Source of the DNA: Sedimentibacter sp. SX930 | Lineage (GTDB): Bacteria > Bacillota > Bacilli > Lactobacillales > Aerococcaceae | Assembly: GCA_002155105.1 (NCBI GenBank) | Contig: MUZD01000014.1 | Coordinates: 1 to 45,745 of the forward strand | Direction of reading: 5' to 3' | DNA: 45,745 nt | Shown here: piece after piece, positions 38,562-45,745 of the stretch | Numbering within the stretch: the first letter of the stretch is position 1 | Layout: each line of letters starts with the position of its first letter | Made by a program: the position numbers and the translations under genes | Notes under the pieces: model-generated | What the model was told of the DNA's origin: nothing | Seen by the model: only the letters and a program-made list of their open reading frames with translations | Databases searched by the model: none

Positions 38562-39770
38562 TTATGGTTCTTCAATCACGTTAAGCAAAACTTCGCTTGC
38601 TTGTTTTTTCTTAAGTAAGGCCTCGTGCATCATGATCATAACAAATAAGATAACGCCGAGATAAATGGGGAATAGCGAAACAGTGATATGGTCAGCAATC
38701 AAACCGAATACGGGCGGCATCACCAAAATCCCCACATAAGCCGCTGCCATCTGCACACCAATGATCGCTTGAGATCGATCCGCACCGAATAAATCAGGTG
38801 TGGAATGGATGATGCACGGATAAATAGGCGCACAACCCAGACCAACCAACATAAGCCCCAGAAGCGCAGTCATTTCGCCGAATGGCAGCATCAAGGCCAA
38901 TACACCTGCCACTATCAAAACTTGCCCCAAACGGATCATGGAGGCATCATTGAACCGCATGGTCAGAAAACCACTGATGGCCCGCCCGACAGTAATCCCG
39001 ATAAAGAACAGACTCGCAAAACCAGCAGCCGTTTCTGCGGACAAGCCTCTGTGCAGGACAAGGTAGCTACTTGCCCAAAGTGCTGCCGTCTGCTCTAACG
39101 CACAGTAGCAGAAGAATGTGATCATGATCTCCTTCGCTCCAGGAATTCTGATGATCTGCTGCAAAGAAAGAGCCTTCCCATTCAATCCCTGTTCCCTGTT
39201 TTCTCCTTGCGAAAGAGGAGCACGCTTCTTTTCCCAGTGCGGCAAGCTGAATAAGAGCATGGCTGTCAAAGCGACTTGAATAAACGCGATATAATTGTAG
39301 CCCATATTCCAACGATTTCCACCGTTCAAAGCGTATGTCAACACGTACGGCCCCAGCGAGGCTCCGACTCCCCACATGCAGTGCAGCCAGCTCATATGCC
39401 TGCTGGAATAATGCAAAGCGACGTAATTGTTCAATGACGCGTCCACTCCACCTGCACCGAGTCCGTACGGGATGGCCCACAAACAAAGCATCCAAAAGGA
39501 ATGACTCATTGAAAAACCGAATAAAGCAGTTGCCGTCAAGGCCACACTGATTGCGGTCACTTTCCCTGTCCCGAACCTGCGGGTAAGGCGATCACTTTGT
39601 AAACTTGAAACTATGGTTCCTGCCGCGATAATCATCGCAATGCCTCCTGCATAAGAAACCGGCACGCTGAATTCACGGTACATCGTCGGCCAAGCAGAAC
39701 CCAACAACGCATCCGGCAGACCCAAACTGATAAACGCAAAATAAATGATTGCCAAAAGCAAACTGAACAT
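38562..39770 (-). CDS. MFS transporter
   Basis: A 402-residue major facilitator with about 12 membrane segments. 'SLQSDRLTRRFGTGKVTAIS' is the conserved motif A loop after segment 2, and 'FLTMRFNDASMIRLGQVLIV' the equivalent in the second half. The N-terminal 'FISLGLPDALLGSAWPTMYR' is common in the fucose permease-like/Bypass-type MFS group found next to regulators. It may export or import sugars, but I cannot name one. Start ATG 39770 follows GGGAGG. It is divergent from the PucR-type regulator at 39976, with about 205 bases between. Confidence 0.88.
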   Translation of the reverse strand: MFSLLLAIIYFAFISLGLPDALLGSAWPTMYREFSVPVSYAGGIAMIIAAGTIVSSLQSDRLTRRFGTGKVTAISVALTATALFGFSMSHSFWMLCLWAIPYGLGAGGVDASLNNYVALHYSSRHMSWLHCMWGVGASLGPYVLTYALNGGNRWNMGYNYIAFIQVALTAMLLFSLPHWEKKRAPLSQGENREQGLNGKALSLQQIIRIPGAKEIMITFFCYCALEQTAALWASSYLVLHRGLSAETAAGFASLFFIGITVGRAISGFLTMRFNDASMIRLGQVLIVAGVLALMLPFGEMTALLGLMLVGLGCAPIYPCIIHSTPDLFGADRSQAIIGVQMAAAYVGILVMPPVFGLIADHITVSLFPIYLGVILFVMIMMHEALLKKKQASEVLLNVIEEP

Positions 39771-39975
39771 CCTTTATATTTCCTCCCTGTCTATATGAAG
39801 CCATTACTATTTTAGCGTAAAAAAGATAATCAGGCATTATGTCTATGTTGAAAATCAATCCTTGCTTAATCATAGCATATTTTCATATTTTTTTAGCAAA
39901 TTAATGATAATAATGATAAAATGAATGAAAAGCCTTTCAAAGCCAAAACAACCAGCCCATAAATGAGGTGACAGT

Positions 39976-40875
39976 TTGAATCAGAACGAACTCCAACAAT
40001 TATTCCCTGAAGCCAAGATAACGACCGCGGCCAGTCTCGGGCCCGCTTACTTCACGCTGCCTTTCCAGAACAAATGGCTGCATATACCTGAACACACGCT
40101 GAGCGGACGCGAAAAAGCTCTTTTGAAGCAGTTGCTGCTCAATGAGGCCCCGACGACATCCGACATCCCGAAGAATCCTTGGGCCCAGTTTCTGTTAGGC
40201 CAGACGACCGAAATTCCGATCGGACTGGCGCAGACCCAACTGCTCCAATTCAGACTCTCGTACCGGGAAGAGGACGCCGGGTCTTTCGATCAGACACTGT
40301 GGATCGATGCCTTCAGCCAGACATTGCCGCTTGTCCGCGAATGCTTCTTTTTGAACGGCAAAAGCGGTGTCTTCATTCTCGACAGCCCGGAACCCTACTG
40401 CATCGATGAGGAATTGGCGGCGGTGCTTGATATTCTGGATGACGACTTCAGCTTGCGGACCGAGTTGTATCTGGGCCAACGCTGGCCTGTCGACGCCCGC
40501 CTGCCGCTCCTTTTCGAGGAGGAAAGGAAAATATTCGCGGCCAGCCGAACGCTCGCCAAAGGCAGCAAGATCATAACGCTTGCCGCCATCGCGCTTCCTT
40601 ATTTCATTTCGGAAGCAGGAACCCAAAATCCGGTGCTGCAAGCCTTGCAGGCCACGATCGGTTCCATCGACGGCACACACGAACTGATCACAGCCATGTG
40701 GCAGAACCAAGGAAACCTGTCGAAAGCGGCAGCCGACCTTTATCTGCACCGCAACACCCTTCAGTACCGGATCGATCGCTTTTTTGATGCGACCGGCTTG
40801 GCCTTGAAGAGCATGGACGACCTGGCCTTGGCTTACCTCGCCATCGCTGCAGTAACAGCTCCTCATACCAACTAA
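39976..40875 (+). CDS. PucR/CdaR-type transcriptional regulator
   Basis: A 299-residue protein starting at TTG 39976, with GAGGTG seven bases upstream. The C-terminal ~60 residues are the PucR helix-turn-helix: 'LITAMWQNQGNLSKAAADLY', 'LHRNTLQYRIDRFFDATGLA'. The middle is a GGDEF-like sensor fold as in CdaR/PucR proteins, and the N-terminal part is a variable domain. The family usually senses purines, sugar diacids or carbon sources. It is divergent from the MFS transporter, which may be its target. Confidence 0.8.
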   Translation: MNQNELQQLFPEAKITTAASLGPAYFTLPFQNKWLHIPEHTLSGREKALLKQLLLNEAPTTSDIPKNPWAQFLLGQTTEIPIGLAQTQLLQFRLSYREEDAGSFDQTLWIDAFSQTLPLVRECFFLNGKSGVFILDSPEPYCIDEELAAVLDILDDDFSLRTELYLGQRWPVDARLPLLFEEERKIFAASRTLAKGSKIITLAAIALPYFISEAGTQNPVLQALQATIGSIDGTHELITAMWQNQGNLSKAAADLYLHRNTLQYRIDRFFDATGLALKSMDDLALAYLAIAAVTAPHTN

Positions 40876-40876
40876 A

Positions 40877-40920
40877 AAGACTGCAGAAATGGGGCTATAC
40901 CCTATTCCTGCAGTCTTATT
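40877..40920. terminator. Bidirectional terminator
   Basis: AAGACTGCAG (40877-40886) pairs with CTGCAGTCTT (40908-40917). T-runs are at both ends, between the convergent regulator and the membrane protein gene. Confidence 0.8.
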
Positions 40921-40926
40921 CAATTC

Positions 40927-41262
40927 TTATCTATGAAACTTGTCGCCTACGTTGTCTTTTACATCGCCAGCTTTGTCCTTTAAATCAGAGAATAGGTCCA
41001 TTGCTGATTCTTTCCAATCGCCTGCTCTGTCCACCACACGCAAGAAGCCGTCGATCTCATCATCCGTCAAATCCTCGATTGCCCGCAAAAATTTTTGGCT
41101 GCCTTTCAGATGGTCCTTCACGAAGTTCTTCATGCGTTGACGGTTCAAATAGGAGCCGATCTTGTCCACTGCTTCTTCCTCGTATGCCAAGGCCGCCGCA
41201 ATTGCCGCAATCGCTGCTGTAGCACCCAAACCGATCAACAATGCCTTTTTAGAATTCTTCAT
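40927..41262 (-). CDS. Small membrane-associated protein
   Basis: A 111-residue protein with one N-terminal hydrophobic segment ('ALLIGLGATAAIAAIAAALA') and a helical, charged remainder ending 'DKAGDVKDNVGDKFHR', similar to YtxH-type stress-related proteins. 'IEDLTDDEIDGFLRVVDRAG' is the most distinctive stretch. Start follows AGGGA. It is in the same direction as clpC and just after it, possibly read through. Confidence 0.6.
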   Translation of the reverse strand: MKNSKKALLIGLGATAAIAAIAAALAYEEEAVDKIGSYLNRQRMKNFVKDHLKGSQKFLRAIEDLTDDEIDGFLRVVDRAGDWKESAMDLFSDLKDKAGDVKDNVGDKFHR

Positions 41263-41362
41263 TTTATTAGTTCCCTCCTCTAACTTCCGTAACTATATTT
41301 TAGCACAAACGGAAGCGATAACCGAACAATAACACTGTCTCCCAACTGAAGACCTGCTGCTC

Positions 41363-43849
41363 TTAAGAATTTACCGGCACTTTTTTGTCTTTATTTTCTG
41401 CCTTGGCGGGCTTCACTGAGATCCGGATGCTGCCTTTTTGGGCACCAATCGTGACGGTATCGCCGAATTTGATCAAGCCGCTCAGCATTTCTTCACTCAA
41501 CTTGTCTTCGATCTCTTTTTGAATCGCGCGTCTGATCGGACGTGCACCGTACTCCGGATCGAAACCGGCTTTTGCGATGACATCGATGGCTGCAGGCGTG
41601 ATGCGCACATGGATATCGAGATCTTTCAAGCGTTTCACGATGCCGTTCGCCATCAATTTGACGATTTCATGCAACTCGTCTTTCTCCAAGGAGTGGAAGA
41701 CGATTGTTTCGTCGATACGGTTCAGGAACTCCGGACGGAAGCTGTTCTTCAGCTCTTCGCGGATGCGTTTCTCCATCGCTTTATAATCATGCTTGAGATC
41801 TTTCGCCGCGAATCCGACCGATTTTTCATCACGCAAAGCCGTTGCACCCAAGTTGGAAGTCATGATCAAGATCGTGTTGCGGAAATCAACCTTCCGTCCT
41901 TTGGAATCTGTCAAATGACCGTCATCGAGCACTTGCAGGAGGATATTAAAGACATCCGGATGGGCTTTTTCAATCTCGTCGAGAAGAATGACCGAGTAGG
42001 GTTTCTGTCTGATTTTTTCCGTCAACTGGCCGCCTTCATCATAACCGACATAGCCGGGAGGGGAGCCGATCAGACGACTTGTGCTGTATTTTTCCATGTA
42101 TTCGGACATGTCCAAACGAACCAAGGCATCCTCTGTCCCGAACATCGCTTCAGCCAGTGTTTTCACCAGCTCAGTCTTGCCGACACCGGTAGGACCCAAG
42201 AATAGGAACGAGCCGATTGGGCGATTGGGGTCTTTCAATCCGGAACGTGCACGTCTGATTGCGCGGGCCACTGCACTTACCGCCTCGGATTGGCCGATGA
42301 CGCGTTCGTGCAGCACTTTTTCCAGCCTCATCAAACGGTCGCTTTCCTTCTGCTCCATCTGGTTGACCGGAATCCCGGTCCACAAAGCCACCACTTCGGC
42401 TACGTCGTTTTCGGTCACTTTCAGATCGTAGTGCGTGATTGTTTGGGCTTGTTGTTCCACCATTTTTTGGAATTTCTGCTTCTTCGTCATTTCGCGTTTG
42501 CGGATGCGGGCAGCTTTGTCGAAGTCTTGATTCAGGATAGCTTCCTCTTTGTCTTTCGACAACTTCGCGATTTCCAACTCGATTTTCCCGATTGGCGTAT
42601 CCCCGTGTGTGACATCCAAACGGACTTTCGCAGCGGATTCATCGATCAGATCGATCGCTTTATCCGGCAATCTTCTGGAAGTGATGTAGCGCACGGATAA
42701 CTGGACAGCTGCTTTCAGCGCCTCATCAGTGATTTCCACGCCATGGTGCTCCTCGTAACGGGAACGCAAGCCACGCATGATCTCAACCGATTCTTCAGGT
42801 GTGGGCTCATCGATATGGATAGGTGCGAAACGTCTTTCCAACGCCGCATCTTTTTCGATATATTTTTGGTACTCATCAAGGGTGGTGGCACCGATTGTCT
42901 GCAGTTCGCCCCTTGCCAATGCCGGTTTCAGGATATTGGAGGCATCGATTGCCCCTTCCGCTCCGCCTGCACCAATCAAGGTGTGCAACTCATCGATGAA
43001 CAGGATGACATTGCCGTCATTGTAGATTTCGTCGATGATCTTCTTCATTCTTTCCTCGAATTCACCGCGGTATTTCGTACCTGCAACCAGTGAACCCATA
43101 TCCAACATCATGATACGTTTGTTCGCCAATGTATCCGGAACATCTCCGGCCACGATTTTCTGTGCCAAACCTTCCACGATGGCGGTCTTGCCGACACCCG
43201 GTTCCCCTACCAATACTGGATTGTTCTTCGTTCTGCGGGAAACGATCTGCATGATGCGGCGGACTTCCTTGTCGCGTCCTACAATCGGATCCATCCGGTT
43301 TTCCCGTGCCAATTCTGTCAGATTGCGGGCCAAGGAATCCAAAGTCGGCGTTCCTTCTTCCACTTTATCCGTCTTTTTGGCTGAACGCATATCCGGTTTG
43401 GTCGGTTGTTTGATGCCCAGTTTCTCATAGAGAGACTTACGCAGCAAATTCGGATCGATCTGCAGGTTTTTGATGATTTTGACTGCCAGAATTTCTTCTT
43501 TCAACAAGCCCAATAAAAGGTGTTCAGTTCCTACCAAAGGAACCCCCAATTTGTGCGCTTCATTTGTCGCATACATAATGACTTTTTTAGCCCGAGGAGA
43601 AAATGGCAACGGCGCGTTGAAGTCCTCCGTATTCATTTGACCGAAACCGGTCAGATGAACAATCTCTTCGCGGACTCCTTCCTCATCAATGTCGTAGCCA
43701 CGCAACACTTTTCCGGCAATGCCTTCTTGCTCCCGGACTAGTCCGAGAAGCATATGCTCCGTTCCGATGGATTGATGCTTAAATTTGTGCGCTTCTTCTG
43801 TTGCCAACAACAATACTTGGCTGGCTTTATCTGTAAATAATTCATCCAT
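41363..43849 (-). CDS. clpC: ATP-dependent Clp protease ATP-binding subunit ClpC
   Basis: An 828-residue AAA+ unfoldase. Two Clp N repeats (residues 1-150: '[19 protein letters not shown]' and '[16 protein letters not shown]'), first AAA module with '[17 protein letters not shown]', a UVR motif with the '[16 protein letters not shown]' coiled coil, second AAA module with '[20 protein letters not shown]', and the ClpP-contact/C-terminal region. It unfolds substrates for ClpP with adaptor help. Length is normal. Twenty-six bases after ctsR, as in the class III heat-shock operon of Firmicutes (mcsA and mcsB are missing here). Confidence 0.97.
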   Translation of the reverse strand: MDELFTDKASQVLLLATEEAHKFKHQSIGTEHMLLGLVREQEGIAGKVLRGYDIDEEGVREEIVHLTGFGQMNTEDFNAPLPFSPRAKKVIMYATNEAHKLGVPLVGTEHLLLGLLKEEILAVKIIKNLQIDPNLLRKSLYEKLGIKQPTKPDMRSAKKTDKVEEGTPTLDSLARNLTELARENRMDPIVGRDKEVRRIMQIVSRRTKNNPVLVGEPGVGKTAIVEGLAQKIVAGDVPDTLANKRIMMLDMGSLVAGTKYRGEFEERMKKIIDEIYNDGNVILFIDELHTLIGAGGAEGAIDASNILKPALARGELQTIGATTLDEYQKYIEKDAALERRFAPIHIDEPTPEESVEIMRGLRSRYEEHHGVEITDEALKAAVQLSVRYITSRRLPDKAIDLIDESAAKVRLDVTHGDTPIGKIELEIAKLSKDKEEAILNQDFDKAARIRKREMTKKQKFQKMVEQQAQTITHYDLKVTENDVAEVVALWTGIPVNQMEQKESDRLMRLEKVLHERVIGQSEAVSAVARAIRRARSGLKDPNRPIGSFLFLGPTGVGKTELVKTLAEAMFGTEDALVRLDMSEYMEKYSTSRLIGSPPGYVGYDEGGQLTEKIRQKPYSVILLDEIEKAHPDVFNILLQVLDDGHLTDSKGRKVDFRNTILIMTSNLGATALRDEKSVGFAAKDLKHDYKAMEKRIREELKNSFRPEFLNRIDETIVFHSLEKDELHEIVKLMANGIVKRLKDLDIHVRITPAAIDVIAKAGFDPEYGARPIRRAIQKEIEDKLSEEMLSGLIKFGDTVTIGAQKGSIRISVKPAKAENKDKKVPVNS

Positions 43850-43875
43850 TTTTAACGCCTCCTCTACGGGCTCAT

Positions 43876-44337
43876 CTATTCAAAGCGCAAGCTGTTCAAA
43901 AAATTCCTCAACAGCAAGGCTCGTAATCTTTCTTCGTGTTCGCCTGTGTATGGGGCAAGTGACTTATCCAATACCGACAACATCAGGTTTCCTTCGCGTT
44001 TCGTGATGATACCGCGACTGTATAGATTTTGGGTTACCGCAAACGCATCTTTCTGGTTGATGCTTTCGCCTACTATAGCGATCAGCTTATCCAACAATTC
44101 CGCTTGATCCAGGATTTTCACCTTCATGATGCGTATATAGCCGCCTCCGCCGCGTTTACTTTCGACCGAGTAGCCTTGCTGTTCCGTAAAACGGGTATTG
44201 ATGACATAGTTGATCTGTGAAGGTACACAATGAAAACGATCTGCCATTTCGTTCCGTCTGATTTCAATCTGCTCTTCTGCATTCAGAATCTTTTTGATAT
44301 ACGCTTCGATGATATCTGACATGTTCTGACCATGCAT
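43876..44337 (-). CDS. ctsR: CtsR, class III heat-shock repressor
   Basis: A 153-residue protein. 'SDIIEAYIKKILNAEEQIEI' and 'RRNEMADRFHCVPSQINYVI' form the DNA-binding domain, and 'RGGGGYIRIMKV' with its Gly-rich wing contacts DNA. CtsR represses its own operon and clp genes, and is inactivated by heat. Its box overlaps the promoter at 44358-44414. Start at 44337 lies 10 bases from GGGAGG. In Bacillus-type operons mcsA/mcsB lie between ctsR and clpC; in lactic acid bacteria they are absent, as here. Confidence 0.95.
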   Translation of the reverse strand: MHGQNMSDIIEAYIKKILNAEEQIEIRRNEMADRFHCVPSQINYVINTRFTEQQGYSVESKRGGGGYIRIMKVKILDQAELLDKLIAIVGESINQKDAFAVTQNLYSRGIITKREGNLMLSVLDKSLAPYTGEHEERLRALLLRNFLNSLRFE

Positions 44338-44357
44338 GGAATGGACGCCTCCCTTCC

Positions 44358-44414
44358 CCTGACTAATTTTGACTATTATATGTTTATATTATGCTATTCC
44401 TACATAACTGTCAA
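44358..44414 (-). promoter_or_regulatory. ctsR-clpC promoter with CtsR box
   Basis: On the minus strand TTGACA (44409-44414) and TAATAT (44386-44391) are 17 bases apart. Downstream AGTCAAA-ATT-AGTCAGG (44358-44374) fits the CtsR operator, two tandem heptads separated by 3 bases (consensus A/GGTCAAANANA/GGTCAAA). Confidence 0.85.
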
Positions 44415-44597
44415 ACAGAAAGGGCTATCCGAGGACGTTTGTGGCAAACTAGTCAAGAAAGCTGAAACCCATCCAGACTGCTTGCTACTCCCTCTACAAC
44501 AGCGTATTCCCCAAACATTTCCAACAGGATTATTTGGAATGTTCCTCATTATATACTTAAAGGCAAAAAACGGCAATATATCCAGGAGAAAAGCTGA

Positions 44598-44699
44598 ACG
44601 GGTTGGTTCAGCCCTGAAAGAAATTTAGGAAATCGTGCCGACTGAGCATCGTAGAGCGCAATAGGTACGATTTATCTAATTTCCGAAGGGCTAACCCGT
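44598..44699. repeat. Long rod-like hairpin element
   Basis: ACGGGTT (44598-44604) pairs with AACCCGT (44693-44699), and further in AGCCCT/AGGGCT, GAAATT/AATTTC and AAATCGT/ACGATTT pair, giving an imperfect rod of about 102 bases around a 25-base middle. It lies between the tRNA-array terminator and the ctsR promoter, where no gene is evident. It may be a structured RNA, a repeat family member or a MITE-like remnant. Confidence 0.55.
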
Positions 44700-44721
44700 G
44701 AAGCTGGCCAACGTTAACACA

Positions 44722-44769
44722 AAAAAATAGACGCAGAAACCATCGGAATGATTTCTGCGTCTATTTTTA
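44722..44769 (-). terminator. Terminator of the rRNA-tRNA operon
   Basis: GACGCAGAAA pairs with TTTCTGCGTC around a 12-base loop, with AAAAATA/TATTTTT on the outside. On the minus strand it follows the last tRNA directly. Confidence 0.92.
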
Positions 44770-44773
44770 TTTA

Positions 44774-44847
44774 TCGGGAAGACAGGATTCGAACCTGCGA
44801 CCCCTTGGTCCCAAACCAAGTGCTCTACCAAGCTGAGCTACTTCCCG
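44774..44847 (-). tRNA. tRNA-Pro (TGG)
   Basis: Complete cloverleaf: acceptor CGGGAAG/CTTCCCG, D-arm, anticodon loop with TGG, GTTCGAATC T-arm. CCA is not encoded. Confidence 0.95.
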
Positions 44848-44866
44848 GTCATAATTATGTGAAAAA

Positions 44867-44940
44867 TGCACCCAACAGGAGTCGAACCTGTAACCGCTTG
44901 ATTCGTAGTCAAGTACTCTATCCAATTGAGCTATGGGTGC
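44867..44940 (-). tRNA. tRNA-Arg (ACG)
   Basis: Acceptor GCACCCA/TGGGTGC, anticodon loop CTACGAA with ACG, T-arm GTTCGACTC. A34 is the substrate of TadA, encoded at 38025-38540. Confidence 0.95.
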
Positions 44941-44945
44941 GTAAG

Positions 44946-45031
44946 TGCCGAGAATCGGAATCGAACCGATACGGTGATCACTCACCGCAGGATTTTAAGT
45001 CCTGTGCGTCTGCCAGTTCCGCCACCCCGGC
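44946..45031 (-). tRNA. tRNA-Leu (TAA)
   Basis: An 86-base class II tRNA with a long variable arm (CGGTGAGTGATCACCG), acceptor GCCGGGG/TCTCGGC region and anticodon TAA. Confidence 0.95.
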
Positions 45032-45058
45032 TAAAAGATAGCCATTAAAATAAAAAAA

Positions 45059-45130
45059 AGCGGAAGACGGGGTTCGAACCCGCGACCCCCACCTTGGCAA
45101 GGTGATGTTCTACCACTGAACTACTTCCGC
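45059..45130 (-). tRNA. tRNA-Gly (GCC)
   Basis: Acceptor GCGGAAG/CTTCCGC, anticodon loop TTGCCAA with GCC, T-arm GGTTCGAACC. Confidence 0.95.
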
Positions 45131-45139
45131 ATTTTTGGA

Positions 45140-45212
45140 TGCCGGCTAAAGGATTTGAACCCTCGACCCTCTGATTACAAATCAGATGCTCTACCAACTG
45201 AGCTAAGCCGGC
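45140..45212 (-). tRNA. tRNA-Thr (TGT)
   Basis: Acceptor GCCGGCT/AGCCGGC, anticodon loop TTTGTAA with TGT, discriminator A. Confidence 0.95.
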
Positions 45213-45258
45213 GTCTCGGTATATTCAATTGTTCCATCATTATCGCAAAAATGATGAA

Positions 45259-45331
45259 TGAGTTATGCAGGGCTCGAACCTGCGACCCTCTGATTAAAAG
45301 TCAGATGCTCTACCAACTGAGCTAATAACTC
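45259..45331 (-). tRNA. tRNA-Lys (TTT)
   Basis: Acceptor GAGTTAT/ATAACTC, anticodon loop CTTTTAA with TTT, T-arm GTTCGAGCC. Confidence 0.95.
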
Positions 45332-45336
45332 ATGGA

Positions 45337-45409
45337 TGGAGGTTGACGGGATCGAACCGCCGACATTCTGCTTGTAAGGCAGACGCTCTCCCAGCTGAGC
45401 TAAACCTCC
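45337..45409 (-). tRNA. tRNA-Val (TAC)
   Basis: Acceptor GGAGGTT/AACCTCC, anticodon loop CTTACAA with TAC. First tRNA after 5S rRNA. Confidence 0.95.
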
Positions 45410-45421
45410 ATGATATAAATG

Positions 45422-45537
45422 CGCGGCAACGTCCTACTCTCACAAAGGGAAACCCTTCACTACAATCGGCGCTAAGAAGCTTAACTTCTGTGTTCGAGAT
45501 GGGAACAGGTGTGACCTTCTTGCCATCGTCACCGCAC
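45422..45537 (-). rRNA. rrf: 5S ribosomal RNA
   Basis: The minus strand carries the conserved 5S features, including 'ACACCTGTTCCCATCTCGAA' and 'GAGAGTAGGACGTTGCC', with ends pairing GTGCGGT/GCCGCGC. Ends are estimated to within a few bases. Confidence 0.95.
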
Positions 45538-45628
45538 ATTTTTCAAGAGAACGTTGTTCTCTCAAAACTGAATCTACAAAATTAAAGGGAACCCGAAAAC
45601 ACCGCTTGAGTTTTCATCTTTTAAAAAT

Positions 45629-45745
45629 TGGTTAAGTCCTCGACCGATTAGTATTGGTCCGCTCCATACATCGCTGTACTTCCACTCCCAACCTATCTAC
45701 CTGATCATCTCTCAGGGGTCTTACTCACTTAAAGTGATGGGAAAT
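45629..45745 (-). rRNA. rrl: 23S ribosomal RNA, 3' end (cut by window edge)
   Basis: 'CTAATCGGTCGAGGACTTAA' on the minus strand is the standard 3' end of 23S rRNA, with 'GATGATCAGGTAGATAGGTT' upstream. About 90 bases of spacer separate it from 5S. The rest lies outside the window. Confidence 0.93.

Noticed and set aside
41438-43430. Long plus-strand frames opposite clpC
   Set aside because: Typical antisense shadows of a strongly codon-biased gene without ribosome sites or motifs.
44332-44628. 98-codon plus-strand frame before the tRNA array
   Set aside because: Its first part lies over the ctsR start and promoter and the rest over the hairpin flank; it has no ribosome site and no recognisable composition or motif.

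Overview
The window looks like a chromosomal segment of a low-to-moderate-GC lactic-acid-bacterium-type Firmicute. Signs are the strong AGGAGG ribosome binding sites, an LPXTG surface fructanase, a ctsR-clpC pair, a tadA-SRP RNA pair, and a 23S-5S-tRNA(Val-Lys-Thr-Gly-Leu-Arg-Pro) array. A Carnobacteriaceae/Trichococcus-like host is my inference from the overall gene style; no search could be run.

Layout. Bases 1-6900 are a decayed accessory zone. It holds a transposase tail, a tyrosine recombinase remnant without most of its active site, IS21-family pieces (an istA start, an istB fragment, and an end carrying three tandem ~21-bp repeats), a serine resolvase whose conserved first arginine is replaced by His, a frameshifted acetyltransferase, and a string of small membrane-protein genes and relics. 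Bases 6900-11400 hold a large cell-wall-anchored GH32 fructan hydrolase behind a cre-like site, followed by a broken sugar-binding lipoprotein. Bases 11400-24700 are mostly housekeeping and accessory metabolism: GNAT, LysE exporter with LysR regulator, a three-domain Rid fusion divergent from a canonical ridA, an archaeal-type triosephosphate isomerase, a Fur-boxed FTR1 iron permease, an orphan RelB/DinJ antitoxin, an overlapping msrA-metQ pair, an EamA transporter, an M24-like pseudoenzyme and a genuine methionine aminopeptidase.

Bases 24700-28700 carry a run of small membrane or secreted proteins. Three of them are paralogues of genes or relics at 2900-4200, so the same kind of module occurs twice about 22-24 kb apart, with the left copy degraded. 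Bases 29500-33900 look like a peptide/bacteriocin-type locus: an Xre regulator with membrane segments, several micro-ORFs (28-47 codons), a lipoprotein, small membrane proteins, then two overlapping FtsX-like permease genes and an ABC ATPase of the bacteriocin-export type.

Bases 34400-45745 are conserved chromosome: an SOS-boxed Y-family polymerase (UvrX type) with YolD, two YflT-type stress proteins, SRP RNA, tadA, an MFS transporter, a PucR-type regulator, clpC-ctsR behind a CtsR box, then seven tRNAs, 5S and the 3' end of 23S rRNA on the minus strand.

The strongest candidates for something new are the three-domain Rid protein, the bacteriocin-like locus with its split permease and micro-ORFs, the duplicated small-membrane-protein module with non-canonical start codons, and two structured inverted-repeat elements after ridA.
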